64,000 bases of DNA from Leptodactylus fallax (taxonomy: Eukaryota; Chordata; Amphibia; Anura; Leptodactylidae). Position 1 is the first letter of the stretch; each line of letters opens with the position of its first letter. The stretch spans positions 248,001 through 312,000 of the forward strand of contig CAMRHE010000324.1 in NCBI GenBank assembly GCA_947044405.1. Direction: 5' to 3'. A program made the translations under genes and the position numbers. Positions 10,660 through 22,880 of this stretch are shown piece by piece. Below the pieces are notes generated by a model. The model was not told the DNA's origin. It saw only the letters and a program-made list of their open reading frames with translations, and ran no database searches.

Positions 10660-11123
10660 GAGCCTAATCACAGGGGAATTCTTCTGTAATATCCCTTTGA
10701 GCATAATATAACCAGGCAGTTTATTGGCGCTGTTTATCATCGTCTAGGTCGCAGCACCAAAAGAGTTGCACCAAACACTTACACAACACATACACAAAGT
10801 CATCAATGAAGTTTACATTTTTTCTCTGTCCCTGCCCTGTCCATAACTGATCTTTATAGAGTAAAATACGCCGCCCGCTTCTCTAGTGATATCCGTTACA
10901 CGCTAAAATAATAGCAATAATGATTATTACTAGAGATGAATGTATAAAACATTTCTGACAAGTGGAAAAGTTCCATCAATCAGATAACACATTTTCACCC
11001 ATTGAATGCCACCATATAAAATCCAAGTTTTTGGCAGCTTTCAGATGGGTATAATAGCAGGTGGTGATGGCGGAAACCTTTCCACTGGGCCCACCAATGT
11101 GTTAAAAAGGCACTGTCTAAGGG

Positions 11124-12484
11124 CACCTTCGCATGTATGCATTTGGTCTGAGAAATACAGCACATGTGTCAGTCATTTTCCAGTTCAACTGAATTTACAA
11201 TATCATACTAATATTTTATGATGCTGTGAGCTTTAGAATTACCCTTAACTGTCCTGCAAGTTCCCAGGTATTTCATGGCAGCCACTTCCTTGGTCCTGAT
11301 CACATCATAAGGCTGCAGCTGTGGCCTGCCAGAAAAAAAAACCCTTATTGATCTTAGGATTGGCAGGAACAAGGTTTGTTCTCTAGCAGTCTGACATATC
11401 TACTACATGGGACAACATTATACTAATATCTACTACATTTCCTGGATTTCCTGTTTTTGCCCAGCAGATCACTTAAAATGCAGTGAAAAAAAAACTATGT
11501 GGGGAACAGCATCTTGCCTGGCAGAGAATCAAAGAAATTTCATCAAAAATTCAGCTTTGCATTTATATTTAACATAGCAATGAATACAAAAATAGGCTTT
11601 GAGATGCAGTTCCCACTTTTTAAAGTTAGTTTTACGTTTCCACTGTTATGATCATAATGAATAATCTTAATATTTAAACCCAATTCTAGAAAATAATGGA
11701 GAATATCTATTTTATAACAACACTGAAAGTTTCAGACCAAATATAAAATGAATCTTAAAGAGTTGTACAGATACATTGATGTTAAAAATACCAATGTATG
11801 TTTCATAGCTCAATGTCATTGCGATACACATTTATTAAAATGACAGCAAAAATACAGGTTTGGACTTAAATCTGTTCCTACCTGCAGCTAATTTAAGATA
11901 TCTACTGTTTTACAAAAAAAAAAAACCTGCCAGCACATAACAGATGGCAGAAGGAGTATAAAAATTATTTCTACGATGTTGGAACAAATATTTTTTGGAT
12001 GTTTGACAGAAAACATTTCAGCTTTCTTAGACCATATTTTAGCTTTTTTTTTCACATTTCTAACCTCAGTGTTCTGTAGTAGAAGCAAAGGGTAAGGTAA
12101 TAAAGAAAAAACTCATAAGACCACAACAAAAGTCATATAAACACCAACGTTAAGGATCATTTGGGAACAAATGGTATAACTCCACAACTGAACAATATGT
12201 TGTGTAAAACATCACTGAGTTCAAGATTGAATATGAATTCATATTTGTATATTCATTCACAATAAACACTTGACTACAGAATTACTACAAAAAAAGACCA
12301 GATAAATTTAGAAAAAATGCTGTATGTGAATCTAGCTTTACAGGGCATAAGGTAATTGATTGGATCAGAATATTTAGATGAAGTTGATATGGTCAGTGTC
12401 ACAGTATTTGAATTTACATTCACAGTGCAGTTAGGCCTTATGCACATGTCAGTGAAAAACAGCCATGTGACAGCTTTTTTAACT
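11124..12484. other. AT-rich interval, nothing recognised
   Basis: The interval contains short A- and T-runs and no reading frame with recognisable motifs on either strand. No terminal repeats or tandem arrays were found. Confidence 0.45.
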
Positions 12485-13391
12485 CCTTCTTCCTGAAACC
12501 ATATTTTTGATTTTATTTTTTCTCTCGCTTCCTTCCAAAAGCCATAACTTTTTTTATTTTTCTGTTCACAGACGAGTATGAAGGTTTAATGTTTTTGGGA
12601 CAAAATGTACTTTGTAATGGTACCATTTAATATTGCATACAATGTACTGGGAAGCTGGAAAAAAATTCAGAATAGGGTGGAATTAGAGAACTGTGTTTGT
12701 ATGACTTTCTTACAAGCTTTGTTTTTACTGGGTTCACTGTGCAGCCAAAATGCCATGTCACTGGTATTCTGTGAATCAGTACAATTATGGCAATACCAAA
12801 ATTTTTTATTGTTTTTACATTTTAAACCATTAAAAAAAACTAAAACTTTGAAAAAAACATTTCTTGGATTCAACATATTCAGACACCAGTATACCAATTC
12901 ATGTATGGGGCTGTATAAGGCGTGTTTTTTTTTGCTGGACTAGATGTACTTTTTATTTATGTCTGATGTTTTAAATGCTTTTTATTACAATTTTTATAGG
13001 AAGTGAAACAGCGAAAAAACAGCGTTTTAGCTCTTTTGATTTTTTTTTCCTTCTACAGCGTTCTCCATATGTGAAAAATATTTTTATATATTTGTAGTTT
13101 GGATATTGTTTTCTGTTTAGTTATTTTCATGTCAAATCTAGAGAAAGGTAGGTGATTTGAGGTATTCCTTCTGTGATTGGGGCTAATATCAGCCCCAGTT
13201 ACAGGGGAAGTCAGCAGAAAAAAAAAGTTAAAATGCCCCCCTATTATAACAAAAGACAAAAACAAAACAAGAAAAATAAAGTGAAAAAAAAAAATTTCCG
13301 TATTATTTACACATCACAGATTCTAGCCCTGTCCCCAGCAACAGTAGGTGTCAGCTATGTAAAAATTACCATAATAGACAGGGAAAACTAT
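12485..13391. repeat. AT-rich anuran interspersed repeat
   Basis: Starting at TTTTTTAACTCCTTCTTCC, the segment has the layout of a very common frog repeat: CCATAACTTTTTTTATTTTTC, TGGTACCATTTAATATTGCA, ATGTACTGGGAAGCTGG, TTCACTGTGCAGCCAAAATG and GACTAGATGTACTTTTTATT. The apparent 112-codon plus-strand frame is an artefact of this T-rich repeat. The 3' part is interrupted by the TTAA element that starts at 13392. Family membership is from memory of the sequence style and was not checked by a search. Confidence 0.5.
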
Positions 13392-14259
13392 TTAACCACT
13401 TCCGGACCGCCCATTGGGTTTCTACGTCCAGCTGCTGAAACGGGGAGCTGGCTGTAACTACAGCCAGAGCTCCCAAAGAAAAGGCAGGGAAGGTTTATTA
13501 CCTGCCTTCCTGATTGCTGTGTACACAGCGCTCATTGAGTGCTGTATACACAGCTATGGGCACCGCCATGATGCGGCTCCCCTCTGACCCAGTGGTCAGG
13601 TCTCGTGATCCGCCGGGATCAGAGCCTGTTAGAGCTGCTTGGTCCTACAGGACCCAGATCAGCTCTATGGTTATGGGCAGGAGGCTGCATTCCTCCTGCA
13701 ACTGGGGCTAAATGCACCAGCCGCAGTTACAGGGAAAATCAGCCTCCCCCACAAAAAAAAAGTGATCAGATGTCCCCAAAGGTCTATTATGACCTAATGG
13801 GGACACAATGTAAAAAAAATAAAAATCTTAATAGAAAAGTAAAAAAAAAATAAATAAATAATATGTCAATAACACGCCCTTATTACAGGTTCTAGCCCCA
13901 CCCCTGACAACACAAATACAAAATAAAAATTCCTGTAATGGAGAGGAAAAACTATTTTATAAAGTTTTTTAGTAGCACTTTGTGCTATTAAATAAAAAAA
14001 AATGAAAAGTGTAAAACAGACATGTTTTCCCTCCTCTTTTGTTTATATTTTCCCGGATATAAAAAAAAAAAAATTTAAACACATGCAAAAATAAAAACAA
14101 CATAAAAATAAAGCCCTATGTGTCATCGAAAAAAGACACCGAAATTAGCTGAATAACCCAAATGATAAAAATGTTATAGCTCTCCAAACGGAACATACAA
14201 AAAACCTGAGAATGTGTCTGGTCCTGAACCACAAATTGGCCCAGAACGGAAGTGATTAA
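13392..14259. mobile_element. TTAA-flanked foldback element (piggyBac- or Kolobok-like)
   Basis: The ends TTAACCACTTCCGGACCG and, as reverse complement of the right end, TTAATCACTTCCGTTCTGGG are imperfect inverted repeats with TTAA at both borders. Length is 868 bp. No transposase is encoded. The internal text is decayed: repeats of CCCCAGTTACAGG and GGTTCTAGCCC suggest internal duplication (13695-13745 versus 13180-13210, and 13320-13335 versus 13888-13902). Confidence 0.55.
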
Positions 14260-14470
14260 GGCTAAAGCCTCACGTTGCTTTTTTTTATTGCATATTTTGC
14301 TGCGGTTTCTTGAGCCTAAGCCAAGAATGGCTACAAAAGGAATGGAAAATATATAGGAAGTACTTACACTTCTACCTTCTGCTCAATCCACTTCTGGCTT
14401 TGGCTCAAAAAACCGCAGCAAAATCTTCAACAAAAAAGCTGCATTTTTGCAACGTGGGGCCTCAGCCTTA
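14257..14470. mobile_element. Small foldback MITE (CCTCACGTTGC ends)
   Basis: The left end TAAGGCTAAAGCCTCACGTTGC (14257-14278) and the right end GCAACGTGGGGCCTCAGCCTTA (14449-14470) are inverted repeats. Inner parts also pair (TTTGCTGCGGTTTCTTGAGC with GCTCAAAAAACCGCAGCAAA), so the whole 214 bp can fold. Related ends with CCCCATGTAG or CCCCACGTAGCG lie near 27400 and 31230. Confidence 0.55.
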
Positions 14471-15961
14471 TTTGAAAAACAGACATATTTCCCCTTCTTT
14501 TTTGTTTACATTTGCTTGTATATTAAAATAAAGAAAATATGGAAAATGAAAACATAAATATAAATCCATATTTATCAGAACAAAAAATATTTGAATAACG
14601 CAAAGGAAAAAATGTTACAGCCCTGACAACCGTATGCATGAAAAAAAAACTGAAAATATGTAAATGGCCCGGTCATCAAATGGTTAAAAAAACTCAGATG
14701 ATCTCTTTGACTGTTATTAAAAAAGGACATCTGAATGCACCAATAGACTTTCATGGGTTTTAAAATGGCCATTTAAACAAAGGGTCATCATGTGGCCATT
14801 TTTCACTGCCAAAATTGATCAATACGTCCATTTTTCATGGACGTTTGGTCAGTGAAAAAATGGAATGGTTGTGCGAGTAAGGCCATAGATGTGCAGGTAT
14901 CCTCTGGATATTGGCAGAGGTGCAAGCACATTTACACAGAGAGGTGGATGCATGAAAGCACACATTTTTAAGTCAAAATCAGTCAAAATGACATATATAC
15001 GATATATATGTATGGTGTCGCCATAGGTACCCATTCATTTCAGTGTGTTTATTCAGATGTCAGTGTTTTTTTGCAGACTGTAGGTCTACAAAAAACAATA
15101 GAAGCATGTCCTTTATTTTCACTGATGCTGATGCATCACGGATGCATCACATCAATGAAAGTCTGTGGGTCCGTGATAAAAAACAGATGACATCCCTTTG
15201 TCATCTGTTTTTCACAGACCAAGAGACACAAAATATAGAAAATGAAACAAAAAAAGAAAAAATCTGCTTTTCACATACGTGAAAAGCGGATCAACCACAG
15301 ACAGCACACCACCTGCAAATAATTAACACGGACATGTGAATGAGGCCTTAGGGAAGTGCAAGACCATTTTATTCAAGTAAACAGAACACACTAAACGATC
15401 TAAACATCTATTTTTATTTAAATGCGGTGTTTCTCATTATCATGTTATATAGTTTTTATAATTAAGTGACAACTAATTCCAAACAAAGTAAAGGAAACTT
15501 CACATTTGTTTTATTTCATCTCATCAATATTACATGATTATTGTGGCTTTTAGTATTTCACACTTCAAAATTATATTTATAAGTATTTAAATAGCATTAC
15601 CAATGGTGAAAAAAACTAATTATGAAAAAAAAAAACAATTCACAGATAATGAAAGCCGTTTTTTTCTCATACTTAATTTTCAAAACTTTTGCTTCTGTAC
15701 TTTTCTTAGTAAAATTTTGTTGTAGGAGCCCATGAATTTAGCAAAGCAGTGTGAATGGACTGCATAAAGTCCAGCATATGGTATTCCAACGGGTCCATAT
15801 TATGCTGTATGAACCTTCATGAGTCATTGGGGAAATGTACTACTGTCCATCTGTCAAAACTATGGTGTAAAAGTGGTACAATTTTTGGTGCACACTTTTT
15901 CCATTTTCTGCCACTTTGGATGAAACGTAATCAATTCATCTTGACTAATTTATTTTTCTCA
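14471..15961. other. AT-rich interval with decayed foldback repeats
   Basis: The pair TGGCCATTTTTCACTG and CATGGACGTTTGGTCAGTGAAAA near 14790-14860, and the TTTTCACATACGTGAAAAGC hairpin near 15267, mark decayed foldback repeats. No reading frame shows recognisable motifs. Confidence 0.4.
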
Positions 15962-16830
15962 TTAAAGATTTTTATTAGGTTTTCAATAGTATTTTTAACA
16001 TGGGCGGAGCAGCGGAAGGGAAGACAACACAAGGGGAACAGATATTAGGGAAGAGGAGAAGGGAGGAAACATAAGGCTCTGACGCAGTAGAGCTACACGA
16101 CATATGAGCAACACAAGCTCAAACAAAAGTCAAACAGCTGAGGGAGGAGTTTGCCACTCAACAACTGGAGGCATGTAATTAAGTATTAGGGATGTAATGG
16201 AAATAGGAAACAATAGTGGCAAGGGTCGATAGATCAGGGAGCAATCAGGGGAGCATGTCAGCAAGGTAAGGATAGATGTATTTGGAAGGAGGGGGTTGGG
16301 AAGGCGGATTGGAAGGCAGCAGAGTAGTAAAAGGTGTTCCATAGGAGCCACACTTGCTGGTGCGAGGTATCATCCTGTTTGAGTTCAGCGAGAAGGTCCT
16401 CCATACAGGGATGTATAGCGGCAACTGTAGCCATGTCATCTAGGGGGGAGGGGCAGATTTCCACATCCTAGGTATGACTATGACGGGTCTGGCTGTTACT
16501 TGCAAGCAACCAATCAGTTTGCATATATATGATTTTTGAGCTTACAGGGAAAGATAGAAAGGAGGAGAGGAGCTGGATCATTCTCCAGCTCAACTCCAGT
16601 GACTGTCTTTATAACCCAGTGGACATCGTTCCAGAAAGGATGTAGTAGAGGGCATTACCACCAGACATGTAGCATTGTACCCCGATCTGCATTGCATCTC
16701 CAACAGTGATCTGAGGTTGAAGGGAAAATCCCATGCAGTACAGAAGGAACTCTGTACCAGCGAGAGAGAATTTTGTAATTGGTTTCTTGAGCTTTACATG
16801 AGAATTTGTGGCATAACTGAAATTGACTAA
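15962..16830 (-). pseudogene. L1 retrotransposon ORF2 C-terminus and 3' end
   Basis: On the minus strand the segment 16830-16560 reads, with stops, WYRVPSVLHGIFPSTSDHCW followed by RCNADRGTMLHVWWHCPLLH, the conserved cysteine-containing C-terminal region of L1 ORF2 (C..C, then LHVWW.C..L..FW). Downstream on that strand come degenerate C-terminal and 3' untranslated sequences, ending at about 15962 with AATAAAAATCTTTAATGAG, a polyadenylation signal. The copy is 5'-truncated, as most L1 insertions are, and is inactive. Confidence 0.7.
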
Positions 16831-18086
16831 TTGATTTTAATTAATTCAACAAAACTGGTATAAATTATAGGGGAAATCTAATCTAGCTCTCACCTTACCA
16901 GGTCTGATATTCACCACAATGATTAAGAGGCATGCTTCTTAATTTTAAGTCATCAGATTCCAATACAACAGGTTCTAAAGACTGGCATAATACATGTCAG
17001 TCTTAATGAATCTGCTGCCTTTTATCTTCCTTTAGAAACACTGTTGCATACAGTACCTTAATAACAATGTGATAAAGCAAGCCAAAATTTCTTTGCACCA
17101 TAAATTTTATATAAATCTTTAAAAAACTATGTACGGGTACATTCACACAGCAGTATTCAGCATTTTAAAATCAGTATCTGTAAGCCAAAACCAGGATTTA
17201 GCCCAAAATACAGATGTACAATTCTTTTCATTTTACTTTATCTCTGTAGATTCCACTCCTGGTTTTAGCATAATATAGTTATGAAGCTTCCTCATTCCTC
17301 CATACAGTATTATGCTCCCTTAGTGCATCCACATAGTGTAATGTCCCTCTAGTGCCCTCACACAGTGTAATTCCCACACACAGTATAATGCCCCCTTGGT
17401 TCTCCCCACTCTGTATTTTGTCCCAACAAAGTATACTCTGTTTTTAGTAGCCTCCATTTTTTTAATGTCCTATTCATTCCCCCTCTCAGTATAATGCCCC
17501 TTTAGTGCTCCCGCACAGTATAATGCCCCCACCCTGTGCCACAAAAAGTCAGTGTAGCCCCGGCCTAAAGGTTATCATTTATCTGTTAACTTACAGCATT
17601 GAAGAATAAAAACATAATTATGAGTCATGCTTTTATAATACACATATACAGATGTAGCAGTTTAAAACCATATACATTTCCAAAGAAACACAGAACAAAG
17701 ATTTTCAGGGGAATATTTTCAAAAGGTGAGTCTGTTTATTTTCATGTGAATGATGGGTTATTTACTGTATCAAATTTTCCCACTGGAAAATTTCTCAAAG
17801 CATATAAATCCAGGACAGGGTATGAATCATTCACTCAGTATTTACAGGCAACATTTTAACTTATACCTAATCCTTTCTAGAGTTCATACTTTTAAGCATA
17901 AGCCAAAGTGTTACTTGTTTTAGTGGATAAATTAATCAAACATCTTGGAAGTAAACACACCTGTTGCATGATTCTATTCTGTGGATTTGTCTTTTAGATT
18001 ATTTTAGGACTATTTCTCATAAAATCTGCTGTTTGTCCATTTACTAAACCAGTACTGTACATATGAGTCAACTCATGCAACCTGTC

Positions 18087-18124
<38 letters not shown>

Positions 18125-20034
18125 GTTTGTACAAAGCAGTAACAAGGTTCCTTTTTAAGACTGTTTGGCTTTACTGTTCATGCATATGCCTCCAATATAG
18201 TTCCATGTTCCATTGGATATTTCCATAGAAGCAGTGTGAAACAGGACCATATAATGGTAAATTGATGCATTATACCATGGCTCAGTAGTGTGGAGTCACA
18301 AAAACTCTACATTTGGCTCCAGCTGTAAAGCTTTGGGCTGAATCCTCTGCTATCATATGTAATAGCATATTTCTTGCATGAGATTCCTTATTAGCAAAAA
18401 AAACCTTGGTTACAAAAGTTTTCGAGAGTGAGAAAGTGAAGATTTACTGTAGTTTTAGTCAAAGCTATTTTATAAATTTTAACTCAGAGATACCATATGC
18501 TTCAATATAATATAAAAAGACCTCTTGTCATATGTTTCTGTTGGTATTGTGACATTTATTTTGTATACTTATGAAAACCGCTGAAATGATTGTTGATAAC
18601 ACTGCACAGATGTTGGTAGATTTTACCAATAAGCAGTTAGTTTCCCTGAATAATTACTTAGACAGCATGTTCAATTATATTTGTATCAAGGGAGAACAAA
18701 TGAAATTTGCTGCATGCATGTATGCATCTTGATCATATCCATTGGGCATCCATAAGAAAATATAATTGGATAATTTTTTTGTTTATCCATGAATTTTAGG
18801 CTTCAGTATGAGTTGTTTGTCAGAAAGAAAACAGAAACCTCAAAATTCTTTATCTCTATATTCTGTTCCTGCTTTATCCCAATAAAGAAGAGTTTGAAAT
18901 GCAATTCTATTTTTTTCTTCTTTAAATAATAATATTAATAATTGTGTTACAAATATAAATCAATGTCAATCATAGCTGCACTCAGTGCTGGGGCCACAGA
19001 TGCACAGAAAACCCAATCCATTTAAAAAGCAGTTACCCATGAAAAAAATGCAGAGAGAAAAGTCCTGCTTGTAAGGCTTTTCTCCTCGCATGTTTCAAGC
19101 GGAATGGGGAACGGAATCCCCAAATGGTCATCGAACACAGGTGTGACCATAGCCTAATTTTGCTTATTGGCAACAAATTTGCCCTTGTATAGCACCTATT
19201 ATAATTGTGCCAAAAATCATAAAACTTAACGTTTAGTTATCAGATCAATAAAAACCACTTCCTCACTCCCGTCCTAGGAGAGGGGGGGAACTCTATATAG
19301 CTAATCTAACTAACTAGTTGATGGTCGCCATTACTATCCTTTTGATACTGTATAGTTGTTGTCTTTGATTAGTTTGATTGTTGTGTCTTAAATCAGGAAT
19401 TGGTTCTTTTGACGGTACTGAGCGTTTTGCAGGCATCTCAAATACATAACAATTATACAATATCAATAGGATAGAAATTTTTTTTTTTTAAATTAAAACT
19501 GTAATTGTTAGATCCCCAGGGGATCTGATCACTAATGCAATGCATTGCAAAGAGCATGTTGCATAGAGCAGCCTGCAATAGTAGTAAATGCCAGACAAGC
19601 ATGAAAGCCTTTAATAGGCTCCTGGCTGTCATGGCAATGGATTTCCAGGAAAAAAAAAAAATGACTGACAGCTTTGACCAAGGCATTAGGGCCTTAATGT
19701 CCGCGATCAGAGACCCCATGGCTATGGTGGCCACTCATCTCCTGAGCAAATGCCATATTTAAATACCCGAATATCTGCAGTACTATTACGGCAGATGTCA
19801 AGAAGGGGTTAAATCATGATCCTCAGTATGCTTTCCCTCTCATTCTTAGTCTCCAGCATGGTTCTTTGCATGGTTCCTTTCTTATTACTAGTCCCCAGAA
19901 CACAATATACATTTGAACCTTGGTCCTGGTTCCTAGCATGGCTTTCCTCTCACTGCTAACCTTAACAATACTTGCTGACATTTCATAGGCCAAATTCCAA
20001 CAATAGAGCCTACCTGGGACACCACCAACCCATA
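16831..20034. other. AT-rich interval with a decayed minisatellite and microsatellite
   Basis: No gene is seen in these 3.2 kb. At 17280-17545 a degenerate array repeats CACAGTATAATGCCCCCTTA-like units about every 30 bp; it looks like an old copy of the window's other G/C-rich minisatellites in reverse orientation. At 18088-18124 is a trinucleotide repeat. A decayed foldback end lies near 19060-19155. Confidence 0.45.
18088..18124. repeat. (ATA)n microsatellite
   Basis: About twelve uninterrupted copies of the trinucleotide AAT/ATA. Confidence 0.95.
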
Positions 20035-20669
20035 TGTCCACACAGGGTTGGACTGGCCCACCGGGGAACCGGTGAATCCACCAGTGGGCCTCGAGCCCCA
20101 ACTATTAGTCCTCATGTTACCAATGCAGATGCAGTGGTCAGGGGCCCGATCGGGATCCTGACCATCCCAATTGGGACTCTGACCGGGCTCAGCGGGGTAT
20201 GGTTCCCGTGGCCAGCTGGAGATGGCCGGGCCCCTAACCACTATGATAGCGGTCGGGGAAAGCCTGGTTCCCCGACCGCTATACATAATGTTATTGGAAA
20301 GGGGCCCTGGCATATTGCAGGCCCCTTTCCAATAGATGGCAGGGCAGGGCACCCAGGGGAGTTGACTAAAAATAATAAATACATATTCTCACCTCTCCTG
20401 GGCACAGCGTTCTCTCCGGCGCTCTTCTGTCATGTGACTGAGGCCTGTGATTAGGCCCCAACGGTCACATGGGGCACGGCCGCGTAATGACGTCAGTGCG
20501 CCCCCACGTGACCACTGAGGCCCAATCACAGACCTCAGACCTCAGCAGCAACGTCAGAAAAGGGCCTGAAGACGCTGAAGACGGCAGGATGGAGCGAGGA
20601 TGTCAAGGAAAGGTAAGGCAAGGTGAGTATAAGTGTTTGTTATTTTTAATCACCTTTCCTGGGCCTCCG

Positions 20670-20714
20670 ATTATTATACTCTGGGGTCTGAGGAGACCCT
20701 AGAGTATAATAATA
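20670..20714. repeat. Conserved hairpin of the minisatellite-carrying family
   Basis: The arms ATTATTATACTCTGGGGTCT (20670-20689) and AGACCCTAGAGTATAATAAT (20695-20714) pair with one mismatch and a 5-nt loop. The same hairpin occurs at 49-92, 337-373 and 37383-37426, each time between a GC-rich block and the 31-bp array. Confidence 0.9.
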
Positions 20715-20739
20715 GCACCGAAACGGAGGGGGGCTGTTG

Positions 20740-20815
20740 GAAGCTTATAATACTGGGTGGGGGTCACTGTGGAGCTTATAATACTAGGTGGGGGCCACTG
20801 TGGAGCTTATACTCC
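20740..20815. repeat. Short 31-bp minisatellite
   Basis: About two and a half units of CTTATAATACTGGGTGGGGG followed by TCACTGTGGAG, 31 bp each. This is the same unit as the arrays at 396-1022 and 36957-37365, here barely expanded. Confidence 0.75.
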
Positions 20816-21300
20816 ATACAGTGGCTCCTTCACTGGTCCCCTATACTGTATGGGGATCATTGATGGGGCCATTATATTGGGGGGGGGGGCAGTGATGGAG
20901 GCCAATATCCTGGAGTACATTAAAGTACTTTCTTTCCTGTCTCCAGTGTCTCCCAACGCGGTTTGGCCTGCAGCTCTGTTTTCTTCCAGCGCAAGTACCC
21001 CTTGCATGTGACTACCTGTGACGTCACGTGACCACTGAGGCCAATCAGCAGCCTAAGGGAAGGGACCTGGGATGTCACAGCCAGTGAGGACTTCCGGCAA
21101 AAAGAAGACAGCGGAGCTGCGGGACCGGACCATGCTGGGAGGACACCGGGTACAGGTGAGTATGTTTAGTATGTTTTGTTTTTTTTCTTTTGGGAGGGGT
21201 AGGGGGGATTCACCTCCCTCAGACTAATTATAAAATAGAAAAAAATTATACTGGACAACCTCTTTAAAGTGTGGCGCATTAGGGGGCCCTGGGGGGTATA

Positions 21301-21698
21301 TTAAAGGGGTTGTCCAGGCATAATTTGTTATGGTTTATCATCAGGATAGGCCATAGATACCTAATCTGTAGGGGGCTGTATAGAGCCACTTCTGGCCCGT
21401 CCTGTATACAATACAGGGCCAGAAGCAGAAAGCTCTGTCCACTGTATAGGGGCTGGGAACCTTCACTGCATCTCAGCACTTATTGAAGTCAGTAGGAGAT
21501 GAGCTGCAGTGAAGGCGCCGGGCTGCTATACAGCGAATGGAGCTTTCTGCTTCCGGCCCTGTGTTGTGTACAGAAAGGGCGCCGGAAGTGGCTCCGAACA
21601 GCTGATGGGGCCATGTGTCAGCCCCCTACCGATCAGGTATTTATGGCCTATCCTGAGCATAGGCCATAAAAAAGATTAACCCTGGACAACTCCTTTAA
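21301..21698. mobile_element. TTAA-flanked foldback element (T2/Kolobok-like)
   Basis: The ends TTAAAGGGGTTGTCCAGG and CCTGGACAACTCCTTTAA are near-perfect inverted repeats bordered by TTAA. Subterminal GGATAGGCCATAGATAC pairs with GTATTTATGGCCTATCC. The element is 398 bp with no gene. It lies inside the hAT-like element and is therefore younger. Further ends of the same kind (GGACAACCTCTTTAA at 21253-21267, TTAAAAGAGGTTGTCC at 21875-21890, TTAAAGGATTTATCC near 22207) show repeated insertion of this family in the same place. Confidence 0.7.
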
Positions 21699-22560
21699 TA
21701 TGCATCACACAGTTTAATGTCCCTCCCCCTACAGGATGCTAGCTCTCATCACTGCTCCCACACAATATAATGGCCCCATCACTATTCCCCATACAGTATG
21801 GGGGACCAATGAAGAGGCCACTATGTGGGGGGACCAGTGAAGTGACCATAGAAAAATTTGGCCCAAACAACCCCTTAAAAGAGGTTGTCCATAAACTGGA
21901 GTGACCACTGTGGCGGCCGCCAGGGAGGTGTAAAAATAAGAAAATTAAAAAAAAAAAAAAAAGCATACTCACCTGTCCCCAGCTCCCTGTTGTCCCCTGC
22001 CTGTGTCTGTTCGGTCTCATGGCGGCGCCTCATTTCTGGAAATCCTGTACCTAATTGGTCTTAGCGGTCACATGAGGTGCAGAACTCCCAGCAAGGAGCC
22101 GCCGGCATGAGACTGAATGGACACTGGCAGCAGACAACGGAGCACCGAGGACAGGTGAGTATGCTTTTTAATTTATTATTTTCTTTACACCTCCCACCAG
22201 CCACATTAAAGGATTTATCCATCTTTCTAATATTGATGGCCTGTGCTTAGGATAGGCCATCAATATTACATCTGCGATCATACAACAGCCAGGACCTCTG
22301 CAGATCAGCTTTTCCAGGACAGTGCGGCTACAGGTAAAGGTAACAATTCTAGGAGCCACGCTGTTCACTTGTTATACAAGGTGTAGCAGTAGGTTTAGGT
22401 AGTGCAGTGGTGCACATGGTATAGTGGGTGTGCAGCATGGCTCCCGACATTTTATTACCTTTGTCTCGGTACCGCTGATCTGCAGGGGTCCTGATGGTGG
22501 GCCCCTAGAAACAATTCCACTGGTGGGCCCTAGATATCCCAGTCCGACACTGTGTCCACA

Positions 22561-22880
22561 CACAATTCAAGTAATCACCTTTGTACCGCCTAATAGATTT
22601 TTGCACCCCCCCCATCAGTTATTATAGAGCCTCCTTATTATAGTGTCCGTTTGTGTCCTTTACACCAAATCCGTCAGAAGTCCGTTTTTTTTCGCGTACA
22701 AAAAATCCTACATGCAGGACATTTTGTCTGTTTGAAAAATACGGATTCTTGACGGACAGCAAGTGTCCGTTATTTTTTTAATATTGAAGTCTATGGGTAA
22801 CGGACTTATAACGGACAGTAACTGATAGCCATCAGTTACTGTCCGTTATTTTATGTCCGTTTTTTTCCTGCGCATGCTCA
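22561..22880. repeat. Repeat rich in ACGGACA motifs with a perfect hairpin
   Basis: Short copies of TGTCCGTT and ACGGACA occur in both orientations between 22645 and 22870. At 22808-22826 and 22831-22849 two 19-bp arms (ATAACGGACAGTAACTGAT and its exact complement) pair with a 4-nt loop. This looks like one end of a foldback repeat into whose edge the Tc1 copy at 22881 has inserted or been joined. Confidence 0.6.

Larger units (their letters stand above)
9210..11115. mobile_element. hAT-like non-autonomous element carrying a minisatellite
   Basis: The left end reads CAGGGCCGTTTTAACCAT and the right end, as reverse complement, CAGTGCCTTTTTAACACAT, so the terminal repeats match well. They are flanked by CCTAAGGG (9202-9209) and TCTAAGGG (11116-11123), an 8-bp target duplication with one mismatch. 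CAG-type ends and an 8-bp duplication are the hAT signature. No transposase is present. The inside holds a GC-rich block with GATGACGTCACTCAC near 9481, a 28-bp minisatellite at 9590-10093 and a second small foldback repeat at 10411-10659. Confidence 0.7.
20043..22552. mobile_element. hAT-like non-autonomous element with perfect 8-bp target duplication
   Basis: The left terminus CAGGGTTGGACTGGCCC and the right terminus (reverse complement CAGTGTCGGACTGGGAT) are inverted repeats. TGTCCACA flanks both sides exactly (20035-20042 and 22553-22560), an 8-bp duplication typical of hAT. The 2.5-kb interior has no transposase. It holds a GC-rich block with TAATGACGTCAGTGCG (20485), a 20-bp-arm hairpin at 20670-20714, a short 31-bp array at 20740-20815, another TGACGTCACGTGACCACTG at 21019, and at least one younger TTAA element at 21301-21698. 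Its GC-rich block and hairpin match the element at 36518-37899 in opposite order. Confidence 0.75.

Noticed and set aside
12605..12943. A 112-codon plus-strand frame with hydrophobic stretches resembling a membrane protein
   Set aside because: It coincides with a common T-rich anuran interspersed repeat; the hydrophobicity comes from T-rich codons.
19972..20454. A 160-codon plus-strand frame and a 139-codon minus-strand frame in GC-rich DNA
   Set aside because: They lie within the hAT-like element's GC-rich block, have no motifs, and are open on both strands because GC-rich DNA has few stops.
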